DNA of 64,000 nt from an uncultured Desulfobacter sp. (GTDB lineage: Bacteria > Desulfobacterota > Desulfobacteria > Desulfobacterales > Desulfobacteraceae), in contig NZ_OY781882.1 in assembly GCF_963677125.1 (NCBI RefSeq), positions 1,930,501 through 1,994,500 on the forward strand, in the 5' to 3' direction. Position 1 is the stretch's first letter. Each line of letters begins with the position of its first letter. The notes under the pieces are model-generated. The model was not told the DNA's origin. It made no database searches and was given only the letters and a program-made list of their open reading frames with translations. This document shows, one piece after another, positions 43,885 to 52,548 of this stretch. The position numbers and the translations under genes are program-made.

Positions 43885-44586
43885 ATGAAAGCGATGAAAA
43901 TACTGATTATTCTTTTGTTTCTTGGTATTAGTATGCCGGTATGGGCCTTTAATACAGAGACAGAGATTCAGATAAACAGTACCAATTGGGTCAACACAGG
44001 TTGTCTTGAGGGAAACGGAGTCCTGAAAAAAGAAAAAAAGAAACTGGAGTCTTTCAACAAAATTCGTATCAATGGCGTTTTCAATGTTACGATCGTACAG
44101 CAGGCCATGCCCTTTTTTGAAATGTCCGCAGACGCAAACCTTTTCTCAAGAATTCAGATCCGTGTCATCAAAAATCAGCTTCAGATTGATTCCACGGGAT
44201 CCCTCTGTCCTAAGCTGCCCATCAAAATAAATATCGGCCTGCCCGAGTTAAAGGAAGTTCAAGGATTAGGCGCTGACGATATCACGATTTCAAATTTAAC
44301 CAACGAACACTTTACGGTCAATATGGATGGAAGCTGTGACATCAGCATAACAGGAAGCACCAAGATATTTACAGTCACAATGACAGGCGCAGGAGATCTT
44401 AATGCCTTTCGATTTAAGGCTGATAAGATTTCAATTCTGTCTTCAGGTGCAGGGGACTGCGAAGTATTTGCAACCAAATTACTGAAGGCCCATATAGATG
44501 GGGCTGGAGATATCACGTTCCAAGGGCACCCTGAAAAAGTAATTGTAAGCGGAGACGGGGTTGGGGACGTGATGCAGGGGGATTAA
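43885..44586 (+). CDS. Exported GIN-domain (DUF2807) protein
   Basis: The ATG at 43885 follows AAGGAGGGGG and gives a signal peptide (ILIILLFLGISMPVWA) and 233 residues in all. The mature part is a putative auto-transporter adhesin head GIN domain: FNKIRINGVFNVTIVQ, LPELKEVQGLGADDI, then repeated beta-helix rungs with GxGD motifs (MTGAGDLNAF, SSGAGDCEVF, DGAGDITFQG, GDGVGDVMQG). These rungs build a right-handed beta-helix. Function in the family is unknown. It is divergent from the curli-like operon and could be co-regulated with it. Confidence 0.85.
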   Translation: MKAMKILIILLFLGISMPVWAFNTETEIQINSTNWVNTGCLEGNGVLKKEKKKLESFNKIRINGVFNVTIVQQAMPFFEMSADANLFSRIQIRVIKNQLQIDSTGSLCPKLPIKINIGLPELKEVQGLGADDITISNLTNEHFTVNMDGSCDISITGSTKIFTVTMTGAGDLNAFRFKADKISILSSGAGDCEVFATKLLKAHIDGAGDITFQGHPEKVIVSGDGVGDVMQGD

Positions 44587-44641
44587 AAAAGGACAAGTAA
44601 TTCCGTCTATTTTATAGAAGTTACGAGCCTTAGATTCCAAG

Positions 44642-45688
44642 CTATTCATACACAGTATGACGTCGTGGATCAAAGGCTTCCCTGATGCCCTCGCCGATGA
44701 ATGTAACGGTCATCAGTGTCACCACAAGGGCTGACACCACAGCAGCGGAAATCCACCAGGCTTCCATGTTCTGCCAGCCCTGGGATAAAAGCTCTCCCCA
44801 GGAGGGGGTGGGTGCAGGCAGGCCAAACCCTAAATAGTCCAGGGAGGTTAAGGCTACAATGCCGCCGGAAATAGCAAAAGGTGCATAGGTGACGATTACG
44901 GAAATGGTGTTGGGTATAATGTGCCTGAAAATGATCCGCATGTGCGAAGCCCCCAAAGACCGGACCGCGAGAATATATTCGCGTTCTTTTTCCCGGTATG
45001 TCATGGTGCGCATGACCCAGGTAATGGATATCCAGCCGAAAAAAGCCATGATCAGTATCAGGATCATAAAATTGGGCACCACAATGGAAGAGACTATAAT
45101 AATGACATACAAAAACGGAATATTGCTCCAGATCTCAATGACCCGCTGAAAAAACAGATCAAATTTTCCGCCAAAATACCCCATGGCACACCCCAGGGAT
45201 ATCCCCACGGTATAGTTAAGAAACAGCAGTCCTACGGAAAAAAGAATGGCCGTGCGAAACCCGTACACAAGGCGGGCCAGCACATCCCGCCCAACGTTGT
45301 CCGTACCCAGAAAATGACGAAGGGAAAATGAGGGCGGAAACGGCGGGTATTCATTGAGGCGCAGATCGTTTTCATAAGGATTATAGGGCACCGGCGGCAT
45401 AATCACAAAACCTGTGCCCCCTTCCCTGTCCAATTTTTGTTTCAGCTCCCGGTAATTGGTCTCATATGAATACCCCAGGCCAAAAGTTTTTCCCGGTATC
45501 ATATCGATGTAGGTTGGAAAATAAAACTCGCCCTGGAAACAGACAAGAAGCGCCCTGGAATTAATAAACACTTCGGCAAAAAAGGAGATAAACATCAGGA
45601 CCAAAATGATCACAAGAGACCAGAAGCCTCGTTTGACACTGCGAAAGCGCTTGAACTGTTCTTTTGTCGCCGGGTTCAATAATGGCAT
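44642..45688 (-). CDS. yejE: ABC transporter permease, YejE-like
   Basis: This is the second permease of a peptide-type ABC importer (oligopeptide/microcin C family). The ATG at 45688 with GGAGGATGGA upstream gives 348 residues; the longer frame runs into a repeat element and is not used. An N-terminal helix (WSLVIILVLMFISFFAEVF) precedes a long periplasmic loop typical of YejE (TNYRELKQKLDREGGTGFVIMPP). The BPD_transp_1 domain follows with the EAA-like loop REYILAVRSLGASHMRIIFRHIIPN. Only YejB accompanies it; the binding protein and ATPase are not in the window. Confidence 0.9.
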   Translation of the reverse strand: MPLLNPATKEQFKRFRSVKRGFWSLVIILVLMFISFFAEVFINSRALLVCFQGEFYFPTYIDMIPGKTFGLGYSYETNYRELKQKLDREGGTGFVIMPPVPYNPYENDLRLNEYPPFPPSFSLRHFLGTDNVGRDVLARLVYGFRTAILFSVGLLFLNYTVGISLGCAMGYFGGKFDLFFQRVIEIWSNIPFLYVIIIVSSIVVPNFMILILIMAFFGWISITWVMRTMTYREKEREYILAVRSLGASHMRIIFRHIIPNTISVIVTYAPFAISGGIVALTSLDYLGFGLPAPTPSWGELLSQGWQNMEAWWISAAVVSALVVTLMTVTFIGEGIREAFDPRRHTVYE

Positions 45689-45694
45689 TCCATC

Positions 45695-45865
45695 CTCCGT
45701 ATTTAGTGCCCGATTACAAAACAGGGTTTGGACGAAAAGTTGCCCAGATGCAAGGCGCAGAAAAATTTGTAACCGGAGCAACCTTGAAGGTCGTAAGGAT
45801 TGCAAATTTTTCTGCAACGCCGCAGGTGGGTGGCTTTTGGTTCAAACACTATTTGAACCTCACCC
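45695..45865. repeat. Imperfect-palindrome element between yejB and yejE
   Basis: Arms at about 45725-45765 (AAAGTTGCCCAGATGCAAGG, then CGCAGAAAAATTT) and 45815-45860 (AAATTTTTCTGCAACGCCGC, then AGGTGGGTGGC) pair imperfectly around TGTAACCGGAGCAACC. The same arms occur at 49655-49775 in the opposite orientation. It begins 7 bases upstream of the yejE start codon. Confidence 0.7.
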
Positions 45866-46877
45866 GGGGGTCGACTATGGCGACACACACATCAGACAAA
45901 ATATTTCCCACCATAAACAACAGGGATGAAATCACAAGTATTCCCATCACCACTGGGTAATCGCGGTCCAAAATGGACTCATACCCCAAAAGGCCCATAC
46001 CATCTATATTAAACACCTTTTCAATGAGAAATGACCCCATTAAAAGAATGGAAATATTGTTGCCGAAACTGGTGGCAATGGGGATCAAGCTGTTACGAAG
46101 GGCATGGTGGAAGATGGCCTGTTTGAAGTTGAACCCCTTGGCAATGGCCGTGCGCACATAGTCGGCAGACAGATTATCCATGAGCGTGTTTTTCATTAAA
46201 AGGGTCATCACGGTAAAGGCACCGATCACATAGGAGAGAAGCGGCAGCACGGTATGCCATGCAACATCTTTTATTTTTTCCCAAAGCGTCATGTCGGCAA
46301 AATAGTCAGATGCAAGCCCGCCTAAGGGAAACGTATCCATGCGGGATGCAAAAACCACCAGCATAATGACGCCGGCCACCCAGCCCGGGATGGCATAGCC
46401 TGCGAAAATAATCCCGGAGGTCACATTGTCGAACCCACTGTTGTGGTTTACAGCCTTGGCAACGCCCAATGGGATGCAAACGCCGTAAATGACAACCATG
46501 CTCAAAACACCGAAATAAAGTGAGATGGGGATACGCTCTCTGATCATGTCCCACACCGGATCCTGGTATCGGGTGGACCGTCCCAGATCGCCTTTAAGTA
46601 CCTTGAAAAGCCAGATCCCGTAGCTTTGGAGCACGGGCTTGTCAAATCCGTAATAGGCCTCAAGTTTTTTGATCTGGTCATCGGATAACGGCTGGCCCTG
46701 ACCTGCCTGGGCCCTTGAATGCCCACTCTGTTCGCCCATCTGCATGGCCCTGGCTTCAGCAATGATGCGCTCGATGGGACCGCCGGGTACAAAACGGGTG
46801 ATGGTGAACACCATGATGGTAATGCCGATAAAGGTGGGGATTACTAATAAGAGCCGTCTGATAAAATAAGCGGTCAC
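45849..46877 (-). CDS. yejB: ABC transporter permease, YejB-like
   Basis: The first permease of a peptide-type ABC importer, 342 residues. It begins with the family's MTAYFIRRLLLVIPTFIGIT and FTITRFVPGGP. A long loop follows with GQPLSDDQIKKLEAYYGFDKP, characteristic of YejB. The BPD_transp_1 domain has the EAA loop YVRTAIAKGFNFKQAIFHHALRNSL. It is separated from yejE by a repeat element and from alaS by a terminator-like hairpin, so it probably has its own promoter. Confidence 0.9.
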   Translation of the reverse strand: MTAYFIRRLLLVIPTFIGITIMVFTITRFVPGGPIERIIAEARAMQMGEQSGHSRAQAGQGQPLSDDQIKKLEAYYGFDKPVLQSYGIWLFKVLKGDLGRSTRYQDPVWDMIRERIPISLYFGVLSMVVIYGVCIPLGVAKAVNHNSGFDNVTSGIIFAGYAIPGWVAGVIMLVVFASRMDTFPLGGLASDYFADMTLWEKIKDVAWHTVLPLLSYVIGAFTVMTLLMKNTLMDNLSADYVRTAIAKGFNFKQAIFHHALRNSLIPIATSFGNNISILLMGSFLIEKVFNIDGMGLLGYESILDRDYPVVMGILVISSLLFMVGNILSDVCVAIVDPRVRFK

Positions 46878-46931
46878 TGGATAAAAACGCCCTCCCCTAT
46901 TGGAACATCTGTGGTGTGTGGCGAAAATATT

Positions 46932-46970
46932 ATGGCTTGGGGTACAAGGATTTACATCCCAGCCCCAAGC
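46932..46970 (-). terminator. Terminator-like hairpin after alaS
   Basis: GCTTGGGG pairs with CCCCAAGC around a loop of about 20 bases, 20-60 bases after the alaS stop. Confidence 0.45.
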
Positions 46971-46992
46971 TCTATTTAGTTATTTTTTAAGC

Positions 46993-49617
46993 TTATTTGG
47001 ATACCGAATCAAACACCGATTCCAAAGCTTTGTCAAGGAATTCAGGTTTTGTGCCGCCGGCCTGGGCCATATCCGGCCGGCCGCCACCGCCGCCACCTAC
47101 GATACCGGCAGCCGTTTTGACAATGTTACCGGCTTTAAAGGTCTTGGTTAAATCTTCCGTGACCATGGAGATAAGCAATGCCTTACCGTTGGATTCGGCA
47201 CCCAGTAACAACACGCCGGAACCCAATTTATTTTTAAATTTGTCTGCCAGGTCCCGAAGCTGGGATGGATTTTCAATTTCCACCCGTTTGGCCAGCACTT
47301 TGACCCCGTTAATCTCCTTGATCTCATCATCAATGTTTTCAACGGATTTGGACGCGATCTTGGCCTTGAGTGCAGCCAATTCCTTTTCCGCAGCTTTTTT
47401 CTCGGCCATCACCGTTTCAAGCCGATCCACCATATCGCCTTTGCTGCTTTTCAAGATGCCCGCGGCTTTTTCCATGGCAGCCTGATCTGCATGGACTGCT
47501 TCAAGAGCGGCAAGGCCAGTCACCGCTTCAATACGGCGTACACCCGAGGCAATACCACCCTCGGACAGGATGCGGAACAATCCGATGTCGCCAGTGGCAC
47601 GGGTATGCGTGCCACCGCACAGTTCCTGGGAAAAATCCCCCTGGGAAACCACCCGGACCACATCTCCGTATTTTTCCTCAAACAAGGCTGTGGCACCGGA
47701 CCGAACCGCTTCATCCATGCCCATCTCCTTTGTGGTCACCGCAACGTTCTCAATGATACGGGCATTAACTTCGGTCTCAATGGCAGCAAGCTCTTGAGGG
47801 GTGGCAGCACTGAAATGGGTAAAGTCAAACCGCAGCCTGTCCGGGGTCACAAGAGACCCTGACTGCTTGACATGGTCGCCTAAAACCTTGCGAAGGGCTG
47901 AATGCAGGATGTGGGTCGCTGAATGATTTGCCGCGGTAGTCCTGCGAAGTTGTGCATCCACCTTAAGGGTAAATGTATCGCCTTTTTTGCAGGTTCCCTT
48001 GATAACTTTGCCCTTGTGGATAAAAAGGCCCGATGGATCCTTAACCGTATCAATAATCTCAATTGTGCAAGAATCATTCTCAAAAAGCCCTTTGTCCCCG
48101 GCCTGGCCGCCGGACTCTGCATAAAATACGGTCTCGATGGTAACTACTTCAATTTCGTCACCAACATTAGCCGCTTCAACTTCAGCATCATCCTTAACCA
48201 CGATGAGCAGCTCACTTTCCATTTCAATGGCATCATAGCCTTTGAAAACGGTTTTTACGCCTTCTGAAGTCAACGGTTTATACGCATCGCCCACACCGGC
48301 AAATTTCTTTTTGGACTTGGATCGTGCTTTCTGTTCGGCCATGGCCGCATCAAACCCGGCCAGATCCAGGTCAATACCCATCTCCTTGACATGGTCCTGG
48401 ATAATGTCCACGGGGAATCCAAAGGTATCGTACAGTTTAAAAATCACCTCTCCGGGAATGATTTTCTCATTGTTCTTTCCAAGATCCTCAATGGTTGCTT
48501 CCAAAAGCTTCATACCGGTTTCAAGGGTTTCAAGAAACTTTTCCTCTTCGTTCTTCACCACATTAAGGATAAACGCCGCAGACTCTTTGAGCTCCGGATA
48601 GGCTTCATCCATAATGGAGAACACGGTTTGAACGGTTTTGTGTAAAAACGATTCGGTCAGTCCAATGCTCCGTCCGTACCGAATGGCCCGGCGCATAATC
48701 CGGCGAAGGACATAACCGCGCCCCTCGTTGGAAGGCAACACACCGTCGCAGATCAAAAAGGCAGATGCCCTTGAATGATCGGCAATAACCTTCATGGCCA
48801 CTTCCACTTCTTTGGATTCGCCTCGTTTTTTGCCCGCCAGTTCCCCGACCCGTTCCATGATGGGCACAAAAAGGTCAGTATCAAAATTGGTGGGTACATC
48901 CTGAAGAACGGAAATAATACGCTCAAGGCCCATACCCGTGTCAATACTAGGTTTAGGCAACGGTGTCATGGTGCCGTCTTCGCTTCTTTCAAACTGCATG
49001 AATACCAGGTTCCACAACTCCAGCCACCGGTCGCAATCACAGCCCACAGCACAGTTGGGGTCATCACACCCGAACTCTTTGCCCCGGTCAATGTGAATCT
49101 CCGAACAGGGACCGCAGGGGCCGGTGTCACCCATAGCCCAGAAATTATCCGCCTCGCCTAACCGAGAGATGCGTTCAGCAGGTACACCAACCTGTTTATT
49201 CCAGATCTCAAAGGCTTCGTCATCATCCTTATAAACGGAGACATGGAGTTTATCAGCATCAAACCCGTACCCGTTGGTGAGCAGATCCCAGGCGAAATCA
49301 ATGGCCTGTTCCTTGAAATACTCGCCAAAGGAAAAATTACCCAGCATCTCAAAAAAGGTGTGGTGGCGCGCTGTGTATCCTACATTTTCAAGATCGTTAT
49401 GTTTGCCTCCGGCACGCACACATTTCTGAGAGGTGACGGCGGTTGTATAGTCACGTTTTTCATCGCCTGTAAAAACGCGTTTAAACTGCACCATACCGGC
49501 GTTGACAAACAGCAGGGTGGGATCATCCTGGGGTACCAGGGATGACGAACGCACATGGCGGTGGTTATGTTTATTAAAATATTCGAGGAAAATTTTCCTG
49601 GCTTCATTACCTGTCAT
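46993..49617 (-). CDS. alaS: Alanyl-tRNA synthetase
   Basis: It charges tRNA-Ala with alanine and edits mischarged Ser/Gly. At 874 residues it is full length. The class II catalytic core (about 1-240) begins EARKIFLEYFNKHNH. The editing domain has the zinc motif HxxxH in NHSATHILH and CGGTHTRATGDIG. A coiled coil and the C-terminal DHHA1 domain (GGGGGGRPDMAQAGG) close it. AGGAG lies 11 bases before the ATG. It follows recA on the same strand, the usual deltaproteobacterial neighbourhood, though recX is absent. Confidence 0.98.
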   Translation of the reverse strand: MTGNEARKIFLEYFNKHNHRHVRSSSLVPQDDPTLLFVNAGMVQFKRVFTGDEKRDYTTAVTSQKCVRAGGKHNDLENVGYTARHHTFFEMLGNFSFGEYFKEQAIDFAWDLLTNGYGFDADKLHVSVYKDDDEAFEIWNKQVGVPAERISRLGEADNFWAMGDTGPCGPCSEIHIDRGKEFGCDDPNCAVGCDCDRWLELWNLVFMQFERSEDGTMTPLPKPSIDTGMGLERIISVLQDVPTNFDTDLFVPIMERVGELAGKKRGESKEVEVAMKVIADHSRASAFLICDGVLPSNEGRGYVLRRIMRRAIRYGRSIGLTESFLHKTVQTVFSIMDEAYPELKESAAFILNVVKNEEEKFLETLETGMKLLEATIEDLGKNNEKIIPGEVIFKLYDTFGFPVDIIQDHVKEMGIDLDLAGFDAAMAEQKARSKSKKKFAGVGDAYKPLTSEGVKTVFKGYDAIEMESELLIVVKDDAEVEAANVGDEIEVVTIETVFYAESGGQAGDKGLFENDSCTIEIIDTVKDPSGLFIHKGKVIKGTCKKGDTFTLKVDAQLRRTTAANHSATHILHSALRKVLGDHVKQSGSLVTPDRLRFDFTHFSAATPQELAAIETEVNARIIENVAVTTKEMGMDEAVRSGATALFEEKYGDVVRVVSQGDFSQELCGGTHTRATGDIGLFRILSEGGIASGVRRIEAVTGLAALEAVHADQAAMEKAAGILKSSKGDMVDRLETVMAEKKAAEKELAALKAKIASKSVENIDDEIKEINGVKVLAKRVEIENPSQLRDLADKFKNKLGSGVLLLGAESNGKALLISMVTEDLTKTFKAGNIVKTAAGIVGGGGGGRPDMAQAGGTKPEFLDKALESVFDSVSK

Positions 49618-49654
49618 AATATTATTGGCTCCTGCTCAACTATACCGGTTCCCT

Positions 49655-49775
49655 AAGTGTTTGAACGATAAGTCACCCACCTGCGGCGTTGCATAAAATG
49701 TATGCTCCGGTTATAAATTTTTATGCGCCTTGCATCTGGGCAACTTATCACCCAAACACGGGGGCCGTTCACGCA
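49655..49775. repeat. Imperfect-palindrome element between recA and alaS
   Basis: GTGTTTGAACGATAAGTCAC then CCACCTGCGGCGTTGCA forms one arm; ATGCGCCTTGCATCTGGGCA then ACTTATCACCCAAACAC forms the other. The centre carries CTCCGGTTATAAATTTTT. It matches the yejB-yejE element inverted. Confidence 0.7.
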
Positions 49776-49780
49776 CTAAG

Positions 49781-50839
49781 TTAGGCTTCCGGCTGGCTAT
49801 CCTTTACTGGCTCGGATGCAGTCTTGGGTTTAGCTGCTTCCGGTCCGGCAATTCCAAGTTCGGTTCTTACTTTAAGTTCAATGGCATCAAAAATATCGGG
49901 ATTGTCCTTTAAAAAGGCCTTTACATTCTCCCGGCCCTGGCCGATGCGCTCTTTGTCAAATGAATACCAGGACCCGCTCTTGTTAACGATATCCAGATCA
50001 ACCCCCATGTCCAGTAGGTCGCCGGTCCTGGAAATGCCCTCCCCGTACATCAAATCAAACTCCACATTTTTAAACGGGGGGGCTAATTTGTTTTTCACCA
50101 CTTTAACCTTGGTCCGGGACCCGATTACATCTTCGCCGCTTTTAATAGCTGCAGCTTTTCGAATCTCAAGGCGCATGGAAGAATAAAATTTCAAGGCATT
50201 ACCACCGGTGGTGGTTTCCGGGTTGCCGTAAACGACGCCTATCTTCATACGGATCTGGTTTATAAAAATCAAGGTAGTGGCGGTTTTACCAATGGTGGCG
50301 GTCAATTTACGAAGGGCCTGGGACATCAGTCTTGCCTGCAGTCCCATATGGGAATCACCCATCTCGCCTTCAATTTCTGATCGGGGCACAAGGGCTGCCA
50401 CCGAATCCACAATCATGATGTCAACCCCGCCGCTTCGCACCAGCATATCTGCAATTTCAAGGGCCTGTTCACCGGTGTCGGGCTGGGAGACCAGCAGTTC
50501 GTCACAGTCCACGCCCAACCGCTTGGCATAGGCCACATCCAGAGCATGTTCAGCATCAATAAACGCGGCAATGCCGCCTTTTCTCTGGGCCTGGGCCACA
50601 GCATGAAGCGCAAGGGTTGTTTTACCGGAAGATTCAGGGCCGTAAATCTCAATGACCCGGCCTCTGGGATATCCGCCCACCCCCAAGGCCTTGTCCAGGG
50701 CAAGGGAGCCGGACCGGATCACGGGCACGTCTTGGACTTCTCGTCCGCCCAGCTTCATAATCGAACCTTTACCGAACTGACGCTCGATTTGGTTCATGGC
50801 GGTCTGGACAGCTTTTTCCTTTTCCTTATTTTTTTCCAT
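49781..50839 (-). CDS. recA: Recombinase A
   Basis: The homologous recombination and SOS co-protease, 352 residues. All landmarks are present: ERQFGKGSIMKLGG near the start, Walker A GPESSGKTTL (about residue 71), MIVDSVAALVPR and IFINQIRMKIGVVYGNPETTTGGNALKFY of the DNA-binding loops. AGGAGGAAAACACG precedes the ATG. It lies 12 bases after pgpA, on the same strand, within the run peptidase-larC-pgpA-recA. No LexA box is obvious immediately upstream, which suits transcription from further upstream. Confidence 0.99.
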   Translation of the reverse strand: MEKNKEKEKAVQTAMNQIERQFGKGSIMKLGGREVQDVPVIRSGSLALDKALGVGGYPRGRVIEIYGPESSGKTTLALHAVAQAQRKGGIAAFIDAEHALDVAYAKRLGVDCDELLVSQPDTGEQALEIADMLVRSGGVDIMIVDSVAALVPRSEIEGEMGDSHMGLQARLMSQALRKLTATIGKTATTLIFINQIRMKIGVVYGNPETTTGGNALKFYSSMRLEIRKAAAIKSGEDVIGSRTKVKVVKNKLAPPFKNVEFDLMYGEGISRTGDLLDMGVDLDIVNKSGSWYSFDKERIGQGRENVKAFLKDNPDIFDAIELKVRTELGIAGPEAAKPKTASEPVKDSQPEA

Positions 50840-50851
50840 CGTGTTTTCCTC

Positions 50852-51322
50852 CTAAATCAAGCCTGCAAGGTATATTCCTTTTAGCAGGAAAGCAGCCAGC
50901 ACCCCTGCCATTAAATCATCCAACACAATACCGGCCCCGCCGGAAAAATTTTTTTCAAACCAGCGGATCGGAAAAGGTTTAAGTATATCAAAACATCTAA
51001 AGGCAATAAAGCCCACAAGTAACGTAAGCAGATTCACAGGCACCAGGGTCATGGTAACACAAAACCCTGCCATCTCATCGATGACTACGGCGCCCGGGTC
51101 TTTGCTGCCCATCAAAATTTCAGCCTCCTGGGAAATCCAGACCGCAAAAAGGACCACACCCACCAAAAACAAGGCGACAGCCCCAGGCGTACACGTCGTT
51201 GCCAGCCAACTCATGATGCCGATCAACGGCAGGCCGGCAAAGGTGCCGAATGTCCCGGGGGCAAAGGGTATCCGTCCCAGACCAAACCCTGTGGCAATAA
51301 AAAGTATCGCTTTTTCCCCCAT
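50852..51322 (-). CDS. pgpA: Phosphatidylglycerophosphatase A
   Basis: It removes the phosphate from phosphatidylglycerol phosphate in the inner membrane. The ATG at 51322 has AAAAGGAG nine bases upstream and gives 156 residues, the normal length; the TTG frame from 51349 is less likely. Family motifs are GFGLGRIPFAPGTFGT, IDEMAGF and the C-terminal GGAGIVLDDLMAGV, with four hydrophobic stretches. It lies between larC and recA. Confidence 0.93.
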   Translation of the reverse strand: MGEKAILFIATGFGLGRIPFAPGTFGTFAGLPLIGIMSWLATTCTPGAVALFLVGVVLFAVWISQEAEILMGSKDPGAVVIDEMAGFCVTMTLVPVNLLTLLVGFIAFRCFDILKPFPIRWFEKNFSGGAGIVLDDLMAGVLAAFLLKGIYLAGLI

Positions 51323-51345
51323 CAGGCGGCTCCTTTTCCGATCTA

Positions 51346-52548
51346 TCAAGACCGGCCTGTTTGTCCGTCAAGGGGATTTACGTCAGCCAGAATCCGTTCA
51401 TACACCTGATAAAAGGGCAAATTTTGTTCCTGGGCAATGCGTTTACATTCATCGTATTCGGGCATAATCCGGGCCTGACCGTTTGGGCGGATGATCTTCT
51501 TGGCCTTTACATAACCAAGGCTTGTCTCCACATCTACAGGTTCACGCCTCAAAATCATCCGATCACACACATGATATCGAACGCCAATGCTCGTGGTCTC
51601 GGACAGAAGAACTTTAGAAAGTATCTGGAGCTGCGGCTTATGGCAAATCACCTCAATGCGGGTGGCGGGCCGGTTCTTTTTCATGAATGCCGGTGTAAAA
51701 CTGACATCAAGCGCACCTTGCTCCATGAGGCGGTCCATGACAAAGCCAAGGCCCTCCGGGCTCATGTCATCCACATTGGTATAAAGGACATGAACCTGAT
51801 CGGACAGGATGTTTTCCCCATAACTTTTTACTTCAGCAGGGGTGCCCAGCACCAGGCGCAGAAGATTCGGCACAGATGCCCCGGTATCACGTTTGCCGGC
51901 ACCATAGCCTACTTTTTCAATCTGCATGTCCGGCATGCCGCCAAACTGCGGGGCCAGCGTTGCCACAAGGGATGCACCCGTGGGCGTAACAATTTCGGTT
52001 TTAGCATCAGACCCGGTCACTTCAAGGCCCTTAAGAATGGCAACAGTCGCCGGAACAGGCACCGGAATGGTGCCGTGGGCGCACTTAATTGTCCCTGACC
52101 CCAGAGGAATCGGCGTTGCAACAACCTGATCCACACCTAAATAATCCAAGGCCAGAAAACTGCCGATGATGTCCACCAGGCTGTCAATGCCGCCGATCTC
52201 ATGGAAGTGGACGGTTTCAATATCCTTTCCGTGGATACGTGCTTCAGCCTGGGCAATGTGTTTAAATGCTGTCAGGGCATTGTTCCGGACATTATCCGGC
52301 AGATTCGCAGATTCGATCATCTCCCGGATGTGGGTGTAATGACGATGCGTGACATGGTCGGTCACATCCACATGAAGATTAACCGCCCGCAAATGGCTCC
52401 TGAACACAATTTCAGTGCGCAGATCAAACCCGTCTAAGACAGTTGACAATTTTCCTTTAAGCCACTCCACAGGCACACCAAGATCTACCAGCGCCCCTAA
52501 AAACATATCCCCTGCAATGCCTGCCATCATATCAAGATAAAGAATCAT
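51346..52548 (-). CDS. larC: LarC, nickel-pincer cofactor synthesis (nickel insertion)
   Basis: LarC inserts nickel into the pyridinium dithiocarboxylate pincer of lactate racemase and related enzymes. The 400-residue protein has the family start LYLDMMAGIAGDMFLGALVDLG, a His-rich segment (DHVTHRHYTH), FHEIGGIDSLVDIIG, and the C-terminal TNVDDMSPEGLGFVMDRLMEQGALDV. It is continuous in one frame, unlike homologues that need a programmed frameshift. Its start overlaps the peptidase stop by 4 bases. No larA, larB or larE lies in the window. Confidence 0.93.
   Translation of the reverse strand: MILYLDMMAGIAGDMFLGALVDLGVPVEWLKGKLSTVLDGFDLRTEIVFRSHLRAVNLHVDVTDHVTHRHYTHIREMIESANLPDNVRNNALTAFKHIAQAEARIHGKDIETVHFHEIGGIDSLVDIIGSFLALDYLGVDQVVATPIPLGSGTIKCAHGTIPVPVPATVAILKGLEVTGSDAKTEIVTPTGASLVATLAPQFGGMPDMQIEKVGYGAGKRDTGASVPNLLRLVLGTPAEVKSYGENILSDQVHVLYTNVDDMSPEGLGFVMDRLMEQGALDVSFTPAFMKKNRPATRIEVICHKPQLQILSKVLLSETTSIGVRYHVCDRMILRREPVDVETSLGYVKAKKIIRPNGQARIMPEYDECKRIAQEQNLPFYQVYERILADVNPLDGQTGRS

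Noticed and set aside
45689..45817. Longer N-terminus for YejE from 45817
   Set aside because: These 43 codons read through the repeat element; a strong GGAGG site precedes the ATG at 45688, where family similarity starts.
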